Shown here: positions 36,811 through 49,884 of the stretch, piece after piece
How the letters are laid out: each line of letters begins with the position of its first letter
Position numbering within the stretch: position 1 is the first letter of the stretch
DNA from: Patiria miniata
Lineage: Eukaryota; Echinodermata; Asteroidea; Valvatida; Asterinidae
DNA: 64,000 bases
Reading direction: 5' to 3'
Assembly (NCBI RefSeq): GCF_015706575.1
Contig: NW_024037052.1
Span: forward strand, 1-64,000
Position numbers and translations under genes: made by a program
Notes under the pieces: generated by a model
Told to the model about the DNA's origin: nothing
The model's database searches: none
The model's input: only the letters and a program-made list of their open reading frames with translations

Positions 36811-38265
36811 GTAGGAACTCCCTTCATTGATTCCTTATAATCTTAAATGAACTTGACAAAGGTGCCCAGTGGCATAGCTAATGATAGGGGAGGAGGATGA
36901 GGGGCATGGACCCCTCTGCTCAAAGACTGCCTCCTACTAGAAACTGAGGTCCCTTTAGGGCCCTCCAGCAACTTGGACCCCAGTTACATCCTTGAAGGTA
37001 CCAATAAAGATAAATGCACATGTGTGCAGTTTGGACAACGGGCAGGGGTTTCAAATAGATTATATTACCTGGTGTTTGTGTTGTTGCATGAATTGGCAAA
37101 ACATTTCTAAATATGTGGAGTGCCCTGGCCTCATGGTCTGGAGCATTGAACTCGTTGTCTGCGGGTAATTCTACAGGTTGTGGGTTCGAGTCCAGCCTGG
37201 GGTTATGGTGCATGTTCCCTTTGGCAAGACACTTTGTCACTCATTGCTTCGCCCCACCCAGGAGTAAATGGGTACCTGTGAGAACAGAGATCGCAATTGT
37301 GATTGATTTTAGCTACCTTGCGTCGAAATGACTACACCGAGCTGTATGGGCTTTATTCAGGAGTCGACTATATTAAATTGAAAGCGAGGTAAAATCTTCA
37401 TATTTGGAACTTGCAAAGAGAAATTAAAGCAGTGACATAAAATTAATTACAAATTAATACCAGTCTGCTTTAATGAAAATTTAAATTTGTTGTTAAACAT
37501 ACCCTAATGTTTTTAAGCCACATTTAAAATAAAAATTGAAAGTGAGGCTAGAATGCAAAAATAGTCTGGCACCATCCTATTCAATAGTTTATAAAATACT
37601 GTCAGGGAACATGACTAAAATGACTTCCTCGTGAATAAAAATCCATATTCCACAGGAAGCTGAGATTGTATTTGCAATGTTTCATTGGCCCAATGATCAG
37701 GGGTAATAATAATGTAAAGCACTTTGATCTTAGTTATTTTAGAAACCACAGTCTTTCCACACTAGTATATTGGCAACACATCTTGCCAAAATAACATGGA
37801 GGCATATGCAGTGTGTGCTTGCTGAAATTACATGAGTCAATTGACTAATAAAACCAAATTAGGTTTTGTCCATCACCGATGTATAAACACTGTATTCTCA
37901 GTGTGTTTCCTCCCGAGTGAAAGTTGGAAAAAAATCACTCCGGTGGGACTCGAACCCACGACCTCCTGCTTTCTATTGCAGATGTCTTACCATCTTATGA
38001 ATAGTTAATGTAGTACCCGCTGCTATGTACATCAGATTCGAACCAGCCAACTGATCCCGTTAGCTCGGTGGTCAAGTGGTAAGACATCTGCACTAGAAAG
38101 CAGGAGGTCATGGGTTCGACCGGAGTGATTTTTTTCAACTTTAGGGAATGACAGCCTAAAGCATCCTGTAAAATCGTGGCTCCTGGTGTGCTGACATTTT
38201 AAAAAAAAATGGTATTTTTCCAACGCTGGTCGGCCGACCAGCAATGTCTGGTTTTTTTTTTCCAG

Positions 38266-38364
38266 AGGGTGAAATATTGGGTTTAAAAGCCGAAGTGCCA
38301 AGCAGACCACAGAACAACAGAACACGGAGGAATGCACAACACAGAGTTACTGCTAACACAAAAG
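38266..38364 (+). CDS. CCDC77: CCDC77 exon E1, copy 3, 99 nt
   Basis: Same as copy 2, with the frame-keeping GGG and CGAAG variants. Confidence 0.7.
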
Positions 38365-39338
38365 GTAGGTAGAGATTACATACCGGTATGGTTGAGGCAA
38401 AGGGTGGTTGATAAAACATTGCAAAGCCAACACTCCTCAGATCTCATACCAACCATATCAGGCCCATTTTTAGTATTTGTTGGTCAGATAAACTAGTGGA
38501 TCATAGTATTAATACAATGTATGTCAAATCAGGTTTTGCCCTTCATTGATGTATAAACACTGAATACTCAGTGTGTTACCTCCTGAGTAAAAGTTGGAAA
38601 AAATCACTCGGTTGGGACTCGAACCCACAACCTCCTGCTTTCTAGTGCAGATGTTTTACCACTTGACCACTGAGCTAATGGGATCGGTTGGCTGCCTCGA
38701 ATCTGATGTATTGGTACATGGCAGCGGGCATCGCATTAACTATTTATAAGGTCTATGGGATTTTAAGTTTTTTTTAAGCATTAATATGGTTAAGGTTTGT
38801 GACTCATGATCAGAGGGTCAGGGGTCCGAATCTAGTTGCCGGTTATATGTGTGTCCTTGGGCAAGCCACTTCACCCCCACTTGCCTCTCTCCACCCAGGA
38901 GTATAAATAGGTACCGATATTAGCTGGGAAGTAACCTGCAATGGACTGGCATCCTATCCAGGGGGGATAAAAAAATATCCTCGGTCGTTTCATGCCTTTG
39001 AAACCGGAGATGTATTGGCTAATGACAGACTTTACTTACTTTCATAGTATTAATAGTAAATATATATATCTGTTGCAGCTTTTGGTAGGTGTGTTGATAA
39101 TTCCTTGATCAGCTGATGAAATTACCTGTAGTTACTCCCCTGAGAAGTGAGTTTAGTTACATACGTTATCCCAGTAAAGTTGCTTCAATCACGATAATTG
39201 ATCAGATCATCTCCAAAAGGGTGGTTTCTTTTGTCCGAGTCTGTACCAGCAGGTTGATCCTGTTACCATCCATCAATATTTTCCAATCCTCATTTCAGTC
39301 CAACAGCGCCCAGCCCAAAGCTGTCCATCCTGATTCAG

Positions 39339-39525
39339 ACCAGCAGCAGGCAGAGCCAGAGAGTCTGTTGCTACAGATTGAAGCTCTACAATCTCAGATG
39401 AAGGAACAAGCTGAGCTATCTAGAGAGCAGACGGAAGCCTTGCTGGAGGATCGTAGGGTCAGGATGGAAGAGATGCAGACTGTGATTGAGAGAGATCGCT
39501 CCAAGATTCACTCCCTCAATGAAAA
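39339..39525 (+). CDS. CCDC77: CCDC77 exon E2, copy 3
   Basis: 187 nt, identical in the coding part to copy 2 as far as I can see; splice sites intact. Confidence 0.8.
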
Positions 39526-40981
39526 GTAGGAACTCCCTTCATTGATTCCTTATAATCATAAATGAACTTGACAAAGGTGCCCAGTGGCATAGCTAATGAT
39601 AGGGGAGGAGGATGAGGGGCATGGACCCCTCTGCTCAAAGACTGCCTCCTACTAGAAACTGAGGTCCCTTTAGGGCCCTCCAGCAACTTGGACCCCAGTT
39701 ACATCCTTGAAGGTACCAATAAAGATAAATGCACATGTGTGCAGTTTGGAAAACGGGCAGGGGTTTCAAATAGATTATATTACCTGGTGTTTGTGTTGTT
39801 GCATGAATTGGCAAAACATTTCTAAATATGTGGAGTGCCCTGGCCTCATGGTCTGGAGCATTGAACTCGTTGTCTGCGGGTAATTCTACAGGTTGTGGGT
39901 TCGAGTCCAGCCTGGGGTTATGGTGCATGTTCCCTTTGGCAAGACACTTTGTCACTCATTGCTTCGCCCCACCCAGGAGTAAATGGGTACCTGTGAGAAC
40001 AGAGATCGCAATTGTGATTGATTTTAGCTACCTTGCGTCGAAATGACTACACCGAGCTGTATGGGCTTTATTCAGGAGTCGACTATATTAAATTGAAAGC
40101 GAGGTAAAATCTTCATATTTGGAACTTGCAAAGAGAAATTAAAGCAGTGACATAAAATTAATTACAAATTAATACCAGTCTTCTTTAATGAAAATTTAAA
40201 TTTGTTGTTAAACATACCCTAATGTTTTTAAGCCACATTTAAAATAAAAATTGAAAGTGAGGCTAGAATGCAAAAATAGTCTGGCACCATCCTATTCAAT
40301 AGTTTATAAAATACTGTCAGGGAACATGACTAAAATGACTTCCTCGTGAATAAAAATCCATATTCCACAGGAAGCTGAGATTGTATTTGCAATGTTTCAT
40401 TGGCCCAATGATCAGGGGTAATAATAATGTAAAGCACTTTGATCTTAGTTATTTTAGAAACCACAGTCTTTCCACACTGGTATATTGGCAACACATCTTG
40501 CCAAAATAACATGGAGGCATATGCAGTGTGTGCTTGCTGAAATTACATGAGTCAATTGACTAATAAAACCAAATTAGGTTTTGTCCATCACCGATGTATA
40601 AACACTGTATTCTCAGTGTGTTTCCTCCCGAGTGAAAGTTGGAAAAAAATCACTCCGGTGGGACTCGAACCCACGACCTCCTGCTTTCTATTGCAGATGT
40701 CTTACCATCTTATGAATAGTTAATGTAGTACCCGCTGCTATGTACATCAGATTCGAACCAGCCAACTGATCCCGTTAGCTCGGTGGTCAAGTGGTAAGAC
40801 ATCTGCACTAGAAAGCAGGAGGTCATGGGTTCGACCGGAGTGATTTTTTTCAACTTTAGGGAATGACAGCCTAAAGCATCCTGTAAAATCGTGGCTCCTG
40901 GTGTGCTGACATTTTAAAAAAAAAATGGTATTTTTCCAACGCTGGTCGGCCGACCAGCAATGTCTGGTTTTTTTTTTCCAG

Positions 40982-41080
40982 AGGGTGAAATATTGGGTTT
41001 AAAAGCCGAAGTGCCAAGCAGACCACAGAACAACAGAACACGGAGGAATGCACAACACAGAGTTACTGCTAACACAAAAG
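40982..41080 (+). CDS. CCDC77: CCDC77 exon E1, copy 4, 99 nt
   Basis: Same as copies 2 and 3. Confidence 0.7.
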
Positions 41081-42054
41081 GTAGGTAGAGATTACATACC
41101 GGTATGGTTGAGGCAAAGGGTGGTTGATAAAACATTGCAAAGCCAACACTCCTCAGATCTCATACCAACCATATCAGGCCCATTTTTAATATTTGTTGGT
41201 CAGATAAACTAGTGGATCATAGTATTAATACAATGTATGTCAAATCAGGTTTTGCCCTTCATTGATGTATAAACACTGAATACTCAGTGTGTTACCTCCT
41301 GAGTAAAAGTTGGAAAAAATCACTCGGTTGGGACTCGAACCCACAACCTCCTGCTTTCTAGTGCAGATGTTTTACCACTTGACCACTGAGCTAATGGGAT
41401 CGGTTGGCTGCCTCGAATCTGATGTATTGGTACATGGCAGCGGGCATCGCATTAACTATTTATAAGGTCTATGGGATTTTAAGTTTTTTTTAAGCATTAA
41501 TATGGTTAAGGTTTGTGACTCATGATCAGAGGGTCAGGGGTCCGAATCTAGTTGCCGGTTATATGTGTGTCCTTGGGCAAGCCACTTCACCCCCACTTGC
41601 CTCTCTCCACCCAGGAGTATAAATAGGTACCGATATTAGCTGGGAAGTAACCTGCAATGGACTGGCATCCTATCCAGGGGGGATAAAAAAATATCCTCGG
41701 TCGTTTCATGCCTTTGAAACCGGAGATGTATTGGCTAATGACAGACTTTACTTACTTTCATAGTATTAATAGTAAATATATATATCTGTTGCAGCTTTTG
41801 GTAGGTGTGTTGATAATTCCTTGATCAGCTGATGAAATTACCTGTAGTTACTCCCCTGAGAAGTGAGTTTAGTTACATACGTTATCCCAGTAAAGTTGCT
41901 TCAATCATGATAATTGATCAGATCATCTCCAAAAGGGTGGTTTCTTTTGTCCGAGTCTGTACCAGCAGGTTGATCCTGTTACCATCCATCAATATTTTCC
42001 AATCCTCATTTCAGTCCAACAGCGCCCAGCCCAAAGCTGTCCATCCTGATTCAG

Positions 42055-42241
42055 ACCAGCAGCAGGCAGAGCCAGAGAGTCTGTTGCTACAGATTGAAGC
42101 TCTACAATCTCAGATGAAGGAACAAGCTGAGCTATCTAGAGAGCAGACGGAAGCCTTGCTGGAGGATCGTAGGGTCAGGATGGAAGAGATGCAGACTGTG
42201 ATTGAGAGAGATCGCTCCAAGATTCACTCCCTCAATGAAAA
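42055..42241 (+). CDS. CCDC77: CCDC77 exon E2, copy 4
   Basis: 187 nt, same coding content as copies 2 and 3. It is the last E2 in the window; no coding sequence for the C-terminal half of CCDC77 follows. Confidence 0.8.
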
Positions 42242-43572
42242 GTAGGAACTCCCTTCATTGATTCCTTATAATCTTAAATGAACTTGACAAAGGTGCCCAG
42301 TGGCATAGCTAATGATAGGGGAGGAGGATGAGGGGCATGGACCCCTCTGCTCAAAGACTGCCTCCTACTAGAAACTGAGGTCCCTTTAGGGCCCTCCAGC
42401 AACTTGGACCCCAGTTACATCCTTGAAGGTACCAATAAAGATAAATGCACATGTGTGCAGTTTGGACAACGGGCAGGGGTTTCAAATAGATTATATTACC
42501 TGGTGTTTGTGTTGTTGCATGAATTGGCAAAACATTTCTAAATATGTGGAGTGCCCTGGCCTCATGGTCTGGAGCATTGAACTCGTTGTCTGCGGGTAAT
42601 TCTACAGGTTGTGGGTTCGAGTCCAGCCTGGGGTTATGGTGCATGTTCCCTTTGGCAAGACACTTTGTCACTCATTGCTTCGCCCCACCCAGGAGTAAAT
42701 GGGTACCTGTGAGAACAGAGATCGCAATTGTGATTGATTTTAGCTACCTTGCGTCGAAATGACTACACCGAGCTGTATGGGCTTTATTCAGGAGTCGACT
42801 ATATTAAATTGAAAGCGAGGTAAAATCTTCATATTTGGAACTTGCAAAGAGAAATTAAAGCAGTGACATAAAATTAATTACAAATTAATACCAGTCTGCT
42901 TTAATGAAAATTTAAATTTGTTGTTAAACATACCCTAATGTTTTTAAGCCACATTTAAAATAAAAATTGAAAGTGAGGCTAGAATGCAAAAATAGTCTGG
43001 CACCATCCTATTCAATAGTTTATAAAATACTGTCAGGGAACATGACTAAAATGACTTCCTCGTGAATAAAAATCCATATTCCACAGGAAGCTGAGATTGT
43101 ATTTGCAATGTTTCATTGGCCCAATGATCAGGGGTAATAATAATGTAAAGCACTTTGATCTTAGTTATTTTAGAAACCACAGTCTTTCCACACTGGTATA
43201 TTGGCAACACATCTTGCCAAAATAACATGGAGGCATATGCAGTGTGTGCTTGCTGAAATTACATGAGTCAATTGACTAATAAAACCAAATTAGGTTTTGT
43301 CCATCACCGATGTATAAACACTGTATTCTCAGTGTGTTTCCTCCCGAGTGAAAGTTGGAAAAAAATCACTCCGGTGGGACTCGAACCCACGACCTCCTGC
43401 TTTCTATTGCAGATGTCTTACCATCTTATGAATAGTTAATGTAGTACCCGCTGCTATGTACATCAGATTCGAACCAGCCAACTGATCCCGTTAGCTCGGT
43501 GGTCAAGTGGTAAGACATCTGCACTAGAAAGCAGGAGGTCATGGGTTCGACCGGAGTGATTTTTTTCAACTT

Positions 43573-44911
43573 TAGGGAATGACAGCCTAAAGCATCCTGT
43601 AAAATCGTGGCTCCTGGTGTGCTGACATTTAAAAAAAAAAAATGGTATTTTTCCAACGCTGGTCGGCCGACCAGCAATGGAGAAAACTGTTTTTTTTTTT
43701 AAAACTACTCCTAATTTTTCATAATTAGTTATTCTGTGTTTTCTGTGCAATTGATTACACACCTTTGAAGGGGTACAAGCCTACTAGACTGCCTCTCTGA
43801 TCTTACAATCCCCCAAAGTCTATAAATTCTCTGTTTCATCTTAAATGGGGTCTGTGAACCAGACTACAAGAACATGAATGGTTTTCTTGGTTTTTCCAAC
43901 ATCTACAAGCCCAAAACGTGAAACAAGTCATTTTAACAATATTTGCTAAAACATACTAATCCTCCAAATCCATTTATTTCTGATTATTGCAGCAAAAGCA
44001 AATGTTGTACATGCCCTTTAACAATATTTTTTATAGCACACTAATCCCCCAGATGCACTTATTTTGAACATTGCAGCAAAAGCAAATGTTGTACATTCCC
44101 TAACAAGTTCAACAGTTTGGCTGTTACTTGTAAATGGAAAATCAATTGATGACAATACAAAAAATTGATTTGTCTGAGTACGTCCGGTGTTTTGAGCCAA
44201 TTTCTACTACAGCAACAAAGTTGGATGAATAATTTCTTCTTTGACTCATCAAAGTAACTAGTGACTAACTGATATGTTTTATCAGAATTAAAATCTACCT
44301 CGTGATTATAACTACAATTACATACACTGTTGAATTGCCCAAAATGTACGTCTGACACTGCGGAACTGCCCCCATTTGAACATTATTAAGAGTAAACCTA
44401 GTCAAGTTCCCTTGTATTGGGTATTTTAAGTGTCAACAGTTCTTCAAGTTGTCCTAAATGTCTCATCCTTTTCCAAACAAGCAAACAACTCAAGGAATGC
44501 CATGGATAAGCCAGTTCGGTATTTCAACTGCTTATGTGCACAACGATATGGGTCACCGGTCATTCGGGATAGTAGAACGATCAAAGGTGCATGAATGCGG
44601 GTGCGCAACGCTTGTGTGTAAATTACCACCAGAGTGGTCGTGCGCGTAACATCGCCTAACATCGTGTCAGCAATGTTATCCCAAATGACCTCAGGTCATT
44701 GAAATACAGAACTGGTTTATTACAATGAATTACAGTCGGGCATTAGAAGACTTTTGACCCAACTTTGAACATTGCATTGTATTCTGGCAAACAATTATAT
44801 ATCTGCACACACTGTCCATCAGATTTCAAAGGTATATGAAGGTGTAACCTGTAATTTCCAAGACGTCTCATGTTTTCTTCTTACTTGCCTGTCTGGTTTT
44901 TTTTTCTCCAG
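43573..44911. repeat. Full-length copy of the intron segment before E1
   Basis: Matches about 31437-32773 and, reversed, about 51500-52840. It is the segment missing from the 2.7-kb units. Short ORFs in it are shared with those other copies and look non-coding. Confidence 0.9.
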
Positions 44912-45010
44912 AGGGTGAAATATTGGGTTTAAAAGCCGAAGTGCCAAGCAGACCACAGAACAACAGAACACGGAGGAATGCACAACACAGAGTTACTGCT
45001 AACACAAAAG
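44912..45010 (+). CDS. CCDC77: CCDC77 exon E1, copy 5, 99 nt, orphan
   Basis: Frame-keeping form with intact splice signals, but no E2 follows. The copy is cut off at 45310 inside the family A SINE, where the 5.7-kb inverted-repeat element begins. Confidence 0.65.
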
Positions 45011-45310
45011 GTAGGTAGAGATTACATACCGGTATGGTTGAGGCAAAGGGTGGTTGATAAAACATTGCAAAGCCAACACTCCTCAGATCTCATACCAACC
45101 ATATCAGGCCCATTTTTAGTATTTGTTGGTCAGATAAACTAGTGGATCATAGTATTAATACAATGTATGTCAAATCAGGTTTTGCCCTTCATTGATGTAT
45201 AAACACTGAATACTCAGTGTGTTACCTCCTGAGTAAAAGTTGGAAAAAATCACTCGGTTGGGACTCGAACCCACAACCTCCTGCTTTCTAGTGCAGATGT
45301 TTTACCACTT

Positions 45311-45345
45311 CCCTTATGAAAATTCCCCCCAGTCACCACAGTGTG
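45311..45345 (+). repeat. Left terminal inverted repeat, 35 bp
   Basis: Pairs with 51015-51049, with one mismatch at position 20 (C here, T there). Confidence 0.9.
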
Positions 45346-46590
45346 GAACTTCTGTGTGAACACAGTGTGTTCACATAGTGTCCATACGGTGTATACACTG
45401 TATGGTCACACTGTGATCACACCGTGTTCTCTGTGTGTGACACTGTGAATTTGGAACAAATTCATAGTGTCATGACTGTGTGAACACAGTGTGTTCACAT
45501 AGTGTACATATGGTGTATACCACTCAGTGGTCACACTGTGATCACACTGTGTTCTCTGTGTGCGACACTGTGAATTTGGAACAAATTCATAGTGTCATGA
45601 CAGTGTGAACACAGAGTTTTCACAGTGTGCGCATATAGAGATCACAGTGTTCACAATGTGTGCACACTATGTGAACATATAGAGTTCATAGTGTTCACAC
45701 TGTGTGCACACTATGTGAACATATAGAGATCACAGTGTCCACACTGTGTGACAATTTAGAGATCACAGTGCCTGCACAGTGTGACCATATAGTGATCACA
45801 GCGTCCGCACAGTGTGACCATATAGAGATCATAGTGTACACACAGTGTGACCATATAGTGATCACAGTGTCTGCACAGTGTGACCATATAGTGATCACAG
45901 TGTCCACACAGAGTGACCATATAGTGATCACAGTGTCCGCACAGTGTGACCATATAGAGATCACAGTGTCCACACAGTGACCATATAGTGATCACAGTGT
46001 CTGCACAGTGTGACCATATAGAGATCATAGTGTACACACAGTGTGACCATATAGTGATCACAGTGTCTGCACAGTGTGACCATATAGAGATCATAGTGTA
46101 CACACAGTGTGACCATATAGTGATCACAGTGTCTGCACAGTGTGACCATATAGTGTTCACAGTGTCCACACAGTGTGACCATATAGTGATCACAGTGTCC
46201 ACACAGTGTGACCATATAGTGATCACAGTGTCCGCACAGTGTGACCATATAGTAATCACAGTGTGCGCACAGTGTGACCATATAGTGATCACAGTGTCCA
46301 CACAGTGTGACCATATAGTAATAATAGTGTCCGCACAGTGTGACCATATAGAGATCACAGTGTCCACACAGTGTGACCATAGAGTGATCACAGTGTGCGC
46401 ACAGTGTGACCATATAGTGATCACAGTGTCCACACAGTGTGACCATATAGAGATCACAGTGTCCACACAGTGTGACCACATAGAGATCACAGTGTCCACA
46501 CAGTGTGACCATATAGTGATCACAGTGTGCGCACAGTGTGACCATATAGTGATCACAGTGTCCGCACAGGGTGACCATAATAGAGATCAC
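45346..46590. repeat. Left subterminal array: 125-bp and 33-bp repeats with CACAGTG
   Basis: Two 125-bp repeats (about 45350-45605), then about 25 copies of a 33-bp unit, GACCATATAGTGATCACAGT followed by GTCCACACAGTGT. Because 33 is a multiple of three and the unit has no stop in some frames, it yields long ORFs on both strands (266 and 220 residues minus, 202 plus) with an 11-residue period such as ITIWSHCADTV. I regard these as by-products of the repeat. Confidence 0.95.
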
Positions 46591-46644
46591 AATTAAATAC
46601 AGTTCACAACAGAAAGTTTCCATTATGCATGTTTCAAAGAAATA

Positions 46645-46650
46645 TTTATT
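46645..46650 (-). terminator. Polyadenylation signal AATAAA (minus strand)
   Basis: Consensus AATAAA on the minus strand, about 810 bp past the candidate stop codon at 47458. It lies just inside the left array, as expected if the cargo gene ends there. Confidence 0.4.
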
Positions 46651-47457
46651 GCGTAAAATTTTGAACTTGGTTTAAATACATGTATAAATAATTGTAACGA
46701 ACCATAAGGTACAGTGAATACTAACAGCACACGATAGACTATAAACCACAGTTTGTTGTACCCAGCACAAAGACTCTGCAATAAAATGACTGAACCGTGC
46801 GAATATCCGAACTGTTTCTGGGTTTTTCCCCCAATTATTTTGGCTTTGTACAATAACTGACCTGAAAATCGCAAATGCAAAACCAACACCGACCCTACTG
46901 AAATGAACAACCTGACCCGACCCAAACTTGTTTTGGGGTTGCATTTGCAAAACATTAGTTTCGTTGCCATTAGTCATCGGTTTGGTGGCTGAGCGAGAAT
47001 TAGGCACTCATGCATTAACAAACTTTGACTAAATCAAGATCAAGAAAATGTGTTCTCCCCTAAATAAAGCATTCACTGAACTAAAACTTTATGAGATTGA
47101 TTTTCAGTTCCAATCTTTAGATTCGTAAGCACTTCTGTTGCTTCAAATGAAACATTTCAAACATGTAAAGGAAAATGGTCCATTCTACCTTAAAGACAGT
47201 AGTTGAGTTTCCATAACTTGAGAACTTTTCCCTGTTGAACACTTATGGAAAAATAACAGTCACCCTAGAAGAGAACATTGATCAATTATTCAGATACGTG
47301 TATTAAAATATTTGATACTGTTGTATTTTAAGTAATGACCGTACAACGGTAAGACTTAAGATGAAGGTGAATGGGTCCCAGGCATGTCCCTCCATCACGT
47401 CTCCTTTCTGGCGCAAACTTGGCAGGAGATGCAACAATCAGCAACCAGCAACATCCA

Positions 47458-47491
47458 TCACCTTGCCATTCTGAAGCTTCTTGGATACTCG
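47458..47491 (-). CDS. Cargo gene, candidate last coding exon
   Basis: After the acceptor TTGTCTTTTATAG, the reading continues from exon 2 (phase 2) as EYPRSFRMAR and stops at TGA. A donor-like GTGATGG overlaps the stop, so the exon could also end at 47462 and splice onward. No family recognised. Confidence 0.35.
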
Positions 47492-48286
47492 CTATAAAAG
47501 ACAAATCAAACATACTTATAATTTATTTTGTATTAATTCAAAACAATCCCCAGTCGGGGGCCTGGAAGAAGGTCGTAAGGGCAAGAAATGGGTCAAAGGT
47601 CAAATTCAGATGTTTCGGATAATCAATAGAGCTTGGGAATATGTGTCATTTGATATATATATTGTCTTGAGGAGCTACGTCATTTGACGTAATTAACAGT
47701 AAACAAAGGATGGAAGGAGGATTTTTAATATTACTGCCCGGCAAAAGGATGTTTATGTAATACCTATGTACGCAAGGCCAATTTTGTTCCCGTCAAAAGG
47801 ACGTAAGGATTTCACATGCAGCTGAAGCGCACGTTTAAGGAATGGGAAGTTCCCGGTAAAAAGACTTTAGCATTAACTTTGAAATGTCTTTACAAATAAG
47901 TAATATTTTGACCTAAAAATGTCCAAAATTATTCTAATTATCGACAAATGTCATCCTTCAAAATTTCAATTACAAGTGATTTTTAATCAAAAAATGGCAG
48001 CACAAAACTTTCAACTCGATTGTCTCCAAAAGTGCTTTTAGCGTGCCGTGCCTGGCCTGCTAATGTCCTTTTCCTTTTCACACGAAACATAGGGGCAGAT
48101 CCTGTGTGTGTCACAGCAACAATTTATTTTACAGGCGAACATTACACCAGTATATTTTTTTTGAGGGGGTTCAGAATTTACATTAAAACCAGAACAATCT
48201 GCAAAAATGTTTAAATCTGACAGACTTAAATACATGTACATGTATATGTACCTGTTTTAATTGAAAAGACATATTTGTCCCGTCAC

Positions 48287-48365
48287 CTGCTGTCTTCAGG
48301 TTCCACTCTGACTCTGGCCATCATTGATGAACTGTCTTCAATCACTTGGTCATGAGCCCATTGGT
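48287..48365 (-). CDS. Cargo gene, candidate exon 2
   Basis: 79 nt on the minus strand between TTTTTTTTTCTCATCCAAG and GTGACGGG, entering in phase 1 and leaving in phase 2. It encodes QWAHDQVIEDSSSMMARVRV then EPEDS, an acidic, unbiased stretch that looks like real coding sequence and joins the last exon in frame. It does not join exon 1 directly (phase 0), so a small exon between them, or a different acceptor, is needed. I do not recognise the protein. Confidence 0.5.
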
Positions 48366-48560
48366 CTTGGATGAGAAAAAAAAATCTCTTATTCTCAAGA
48401 TCAAACATGACAAGAAGGATGTAAACATGGTGGTACAAGTTTAAACAAATCCACAACAGATAAAGATCAAGGCATCAGGAAAAAAAGATAAAGGCAGACT
48501 GTAAGCATGGGTAAACCAAACAAAACAAACGTAAACGCAAGTTGTTATAATATTATCAAA

Positions 48561-48804
48561 GTGGCTATCGTTACGACAGCTGTAACGCCATTTTCAAATA
48601 CTTCATGTATTATTTGTAATCATTACTACTGTTACGGCCTTGTAAAAAACAATGCAAACGAATATCAGATTTACAGATGCCCAATATTCTTCAAGATCGG
48701 ACGTTGAATGCTATTATGCAGAGAACCAGTCAGTTCTGTAACGATAGCACTTAGCAGTCATGCTAGTTGAAAGTCACGTCACAGCTGCCGTAACGATAGC
48801 CACA
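48561..48804. mobile_element. MITE with GTGGCTATCGTTACG ends, 244 bp
   Basis: GTGGCTATCGTTACGACAGC at the left is matched by the reverse complement of the right end (GTGGCTATCGTTACGGCAGC), about 26 bp in all. No certain target duplication. It lies in the first intron of the cargo gene, so it inserted later or travelled with it. Confidence 0.75.
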
Positions 48805-49370
48805 ACGTAAATAATTATACTTCTACAGCAGTACTTAGAAATGTCCATAAGTTTGGGTCATGTTTGGATGTAGGGCTAGTCAGGATAGTGTCGAGGAAAA
48901 GTTAACATGTGCTTGCGTATAGCCCTGCCGCAACTGTTTTGCCACATACTGGACTCTAACATGTCTAAGCTTCCAGAATTAAAAAACAAGAACTTTAGTC
49001 TTTACTTACTATTAAACTTTAGGCACAATATAGTGCTACATGCAGTAGGCTACTTGCAGAAAAAATGACGAGAAATACATGTACATGTATGATGTACTAT
49101 GTCCGCACTGTACCCAGACTCCACAGCATTTCAAATGACACGAACCCTTTCGAGGCACCCGTCTGTTGTGTATGGTGCATACATTTATAGCCTACTGCGT
49201 GCGTGATTCTGTGTGTGTACATGTACAGTACGTGTACATGTGTCAATATTTTGTCTATCGTTTAGCGGAGAAATCGAATGAAATTAATCAGAAAAATGCT
49301 GCGAATTAAATCCAGGTTTGTCTAAGACACATCATAACAATAACAACGAAGTTTCATGGCAAAATCTTAC

Positions 49371-49442
49371 CTGATATTTCAGTAAAACGACGGCGATTGC
49401 ACGTTGCTGGAACACACATGACACATGCAGCAGTACTGTCAT
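49371..49442 (-). CDS. Cargo gene, candidate first coding exon
   Basis: On the minus strand ATG sits in a strong Kozak context (CCGCCATGA) and opens 24 codons, MTVLLHVSCVFQQRAIAVVL then LKYQ, before the donor GTAAGA. Two CCAAT boxes lie 70-130 bp upstream. The stretch is hydrophobic and might be a signal or anchor segment, but it is short. Function unknown. Confidence 0.45.
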
Positions 49443-49499
49443 GGCGGTTGGCGAAGCAAGGTCAACGGTCGTCAGGCCTGGCGCGCGATTGTAAATTCA

Positions 49500-49575
49500 A
49501 AGAGCGTACTCTGATTGGCCAGCGCGTTACAACCTAGGATGCTGTTGCAAATTACGCGTCATATGATTGGTTGGC
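49500..49575 (-). promoter_or_regulatory. Promoter-like region with two CCAAT boxes
   Basis: CCAAT on the minus strand at 49514-49518 and 49566-49570, in CpG-containing sequence, with no TATA box. The spacing to the ATG at 49442 is typical of a CCAAT promoter. Confidence 0.5.
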
Positions 49576-49884
49576 GTCACTGTTTTGGCATGCATGCACA
49601 CAAACTCGCGGCTTTTGATATATGTTTCTGTAAAAAGGCAACAAGTTATTATTTTTCCTGACACGATGTTTGCACTTCGAAATATAACATGTATGTATGT
49701 CGATACAACATTCCACAACTGACAAAAATTAACCGTGAGGGTAACGCAATTTCAAGATGCATAAAAAAAAGAATGTTTTTAAATAAATATAAACATTTTT
49801 CAAAAAAATATCGAAAGATTCTGGTGCGACAGCAGCAATTCTCAACATAGAATTTTGTTTCAATGTAATTTAAAGTCACGGCGA

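Larger units (their letters stand above)
32774..43572 (+). repeat. 2.7-kb unit carrying exons E1 and E2, four tandem copies
   Basis: E1 starts at 32774, 35532, 38266 and 40982 (spacings 2758, 2734, 2716). The shrinkage is stepwise: copy 1 has the longest sequence at about 33665-33700, copy 2 lacks about 24 bp of it, copies 3 and 4 lack about 42 bp. Each unit has E1, SINEs, E2 and the head-to-head SINE pair. E1 plus E2 is 286 nt, not a multiple of three, and E2 leaves in phase 2 while E1 enters in phase 1, so splicing several units in series would not keep frame. Confidence 0.95.

Noticed and set aside
45756-46623. Overlapping long ORFs on both strands (266, 220 and 202 residues) with an 11-residue period
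   Set aside because: They come from a 33-bp tandem repeat without stops. The same DNA is open on both strands and no family is recognisable.
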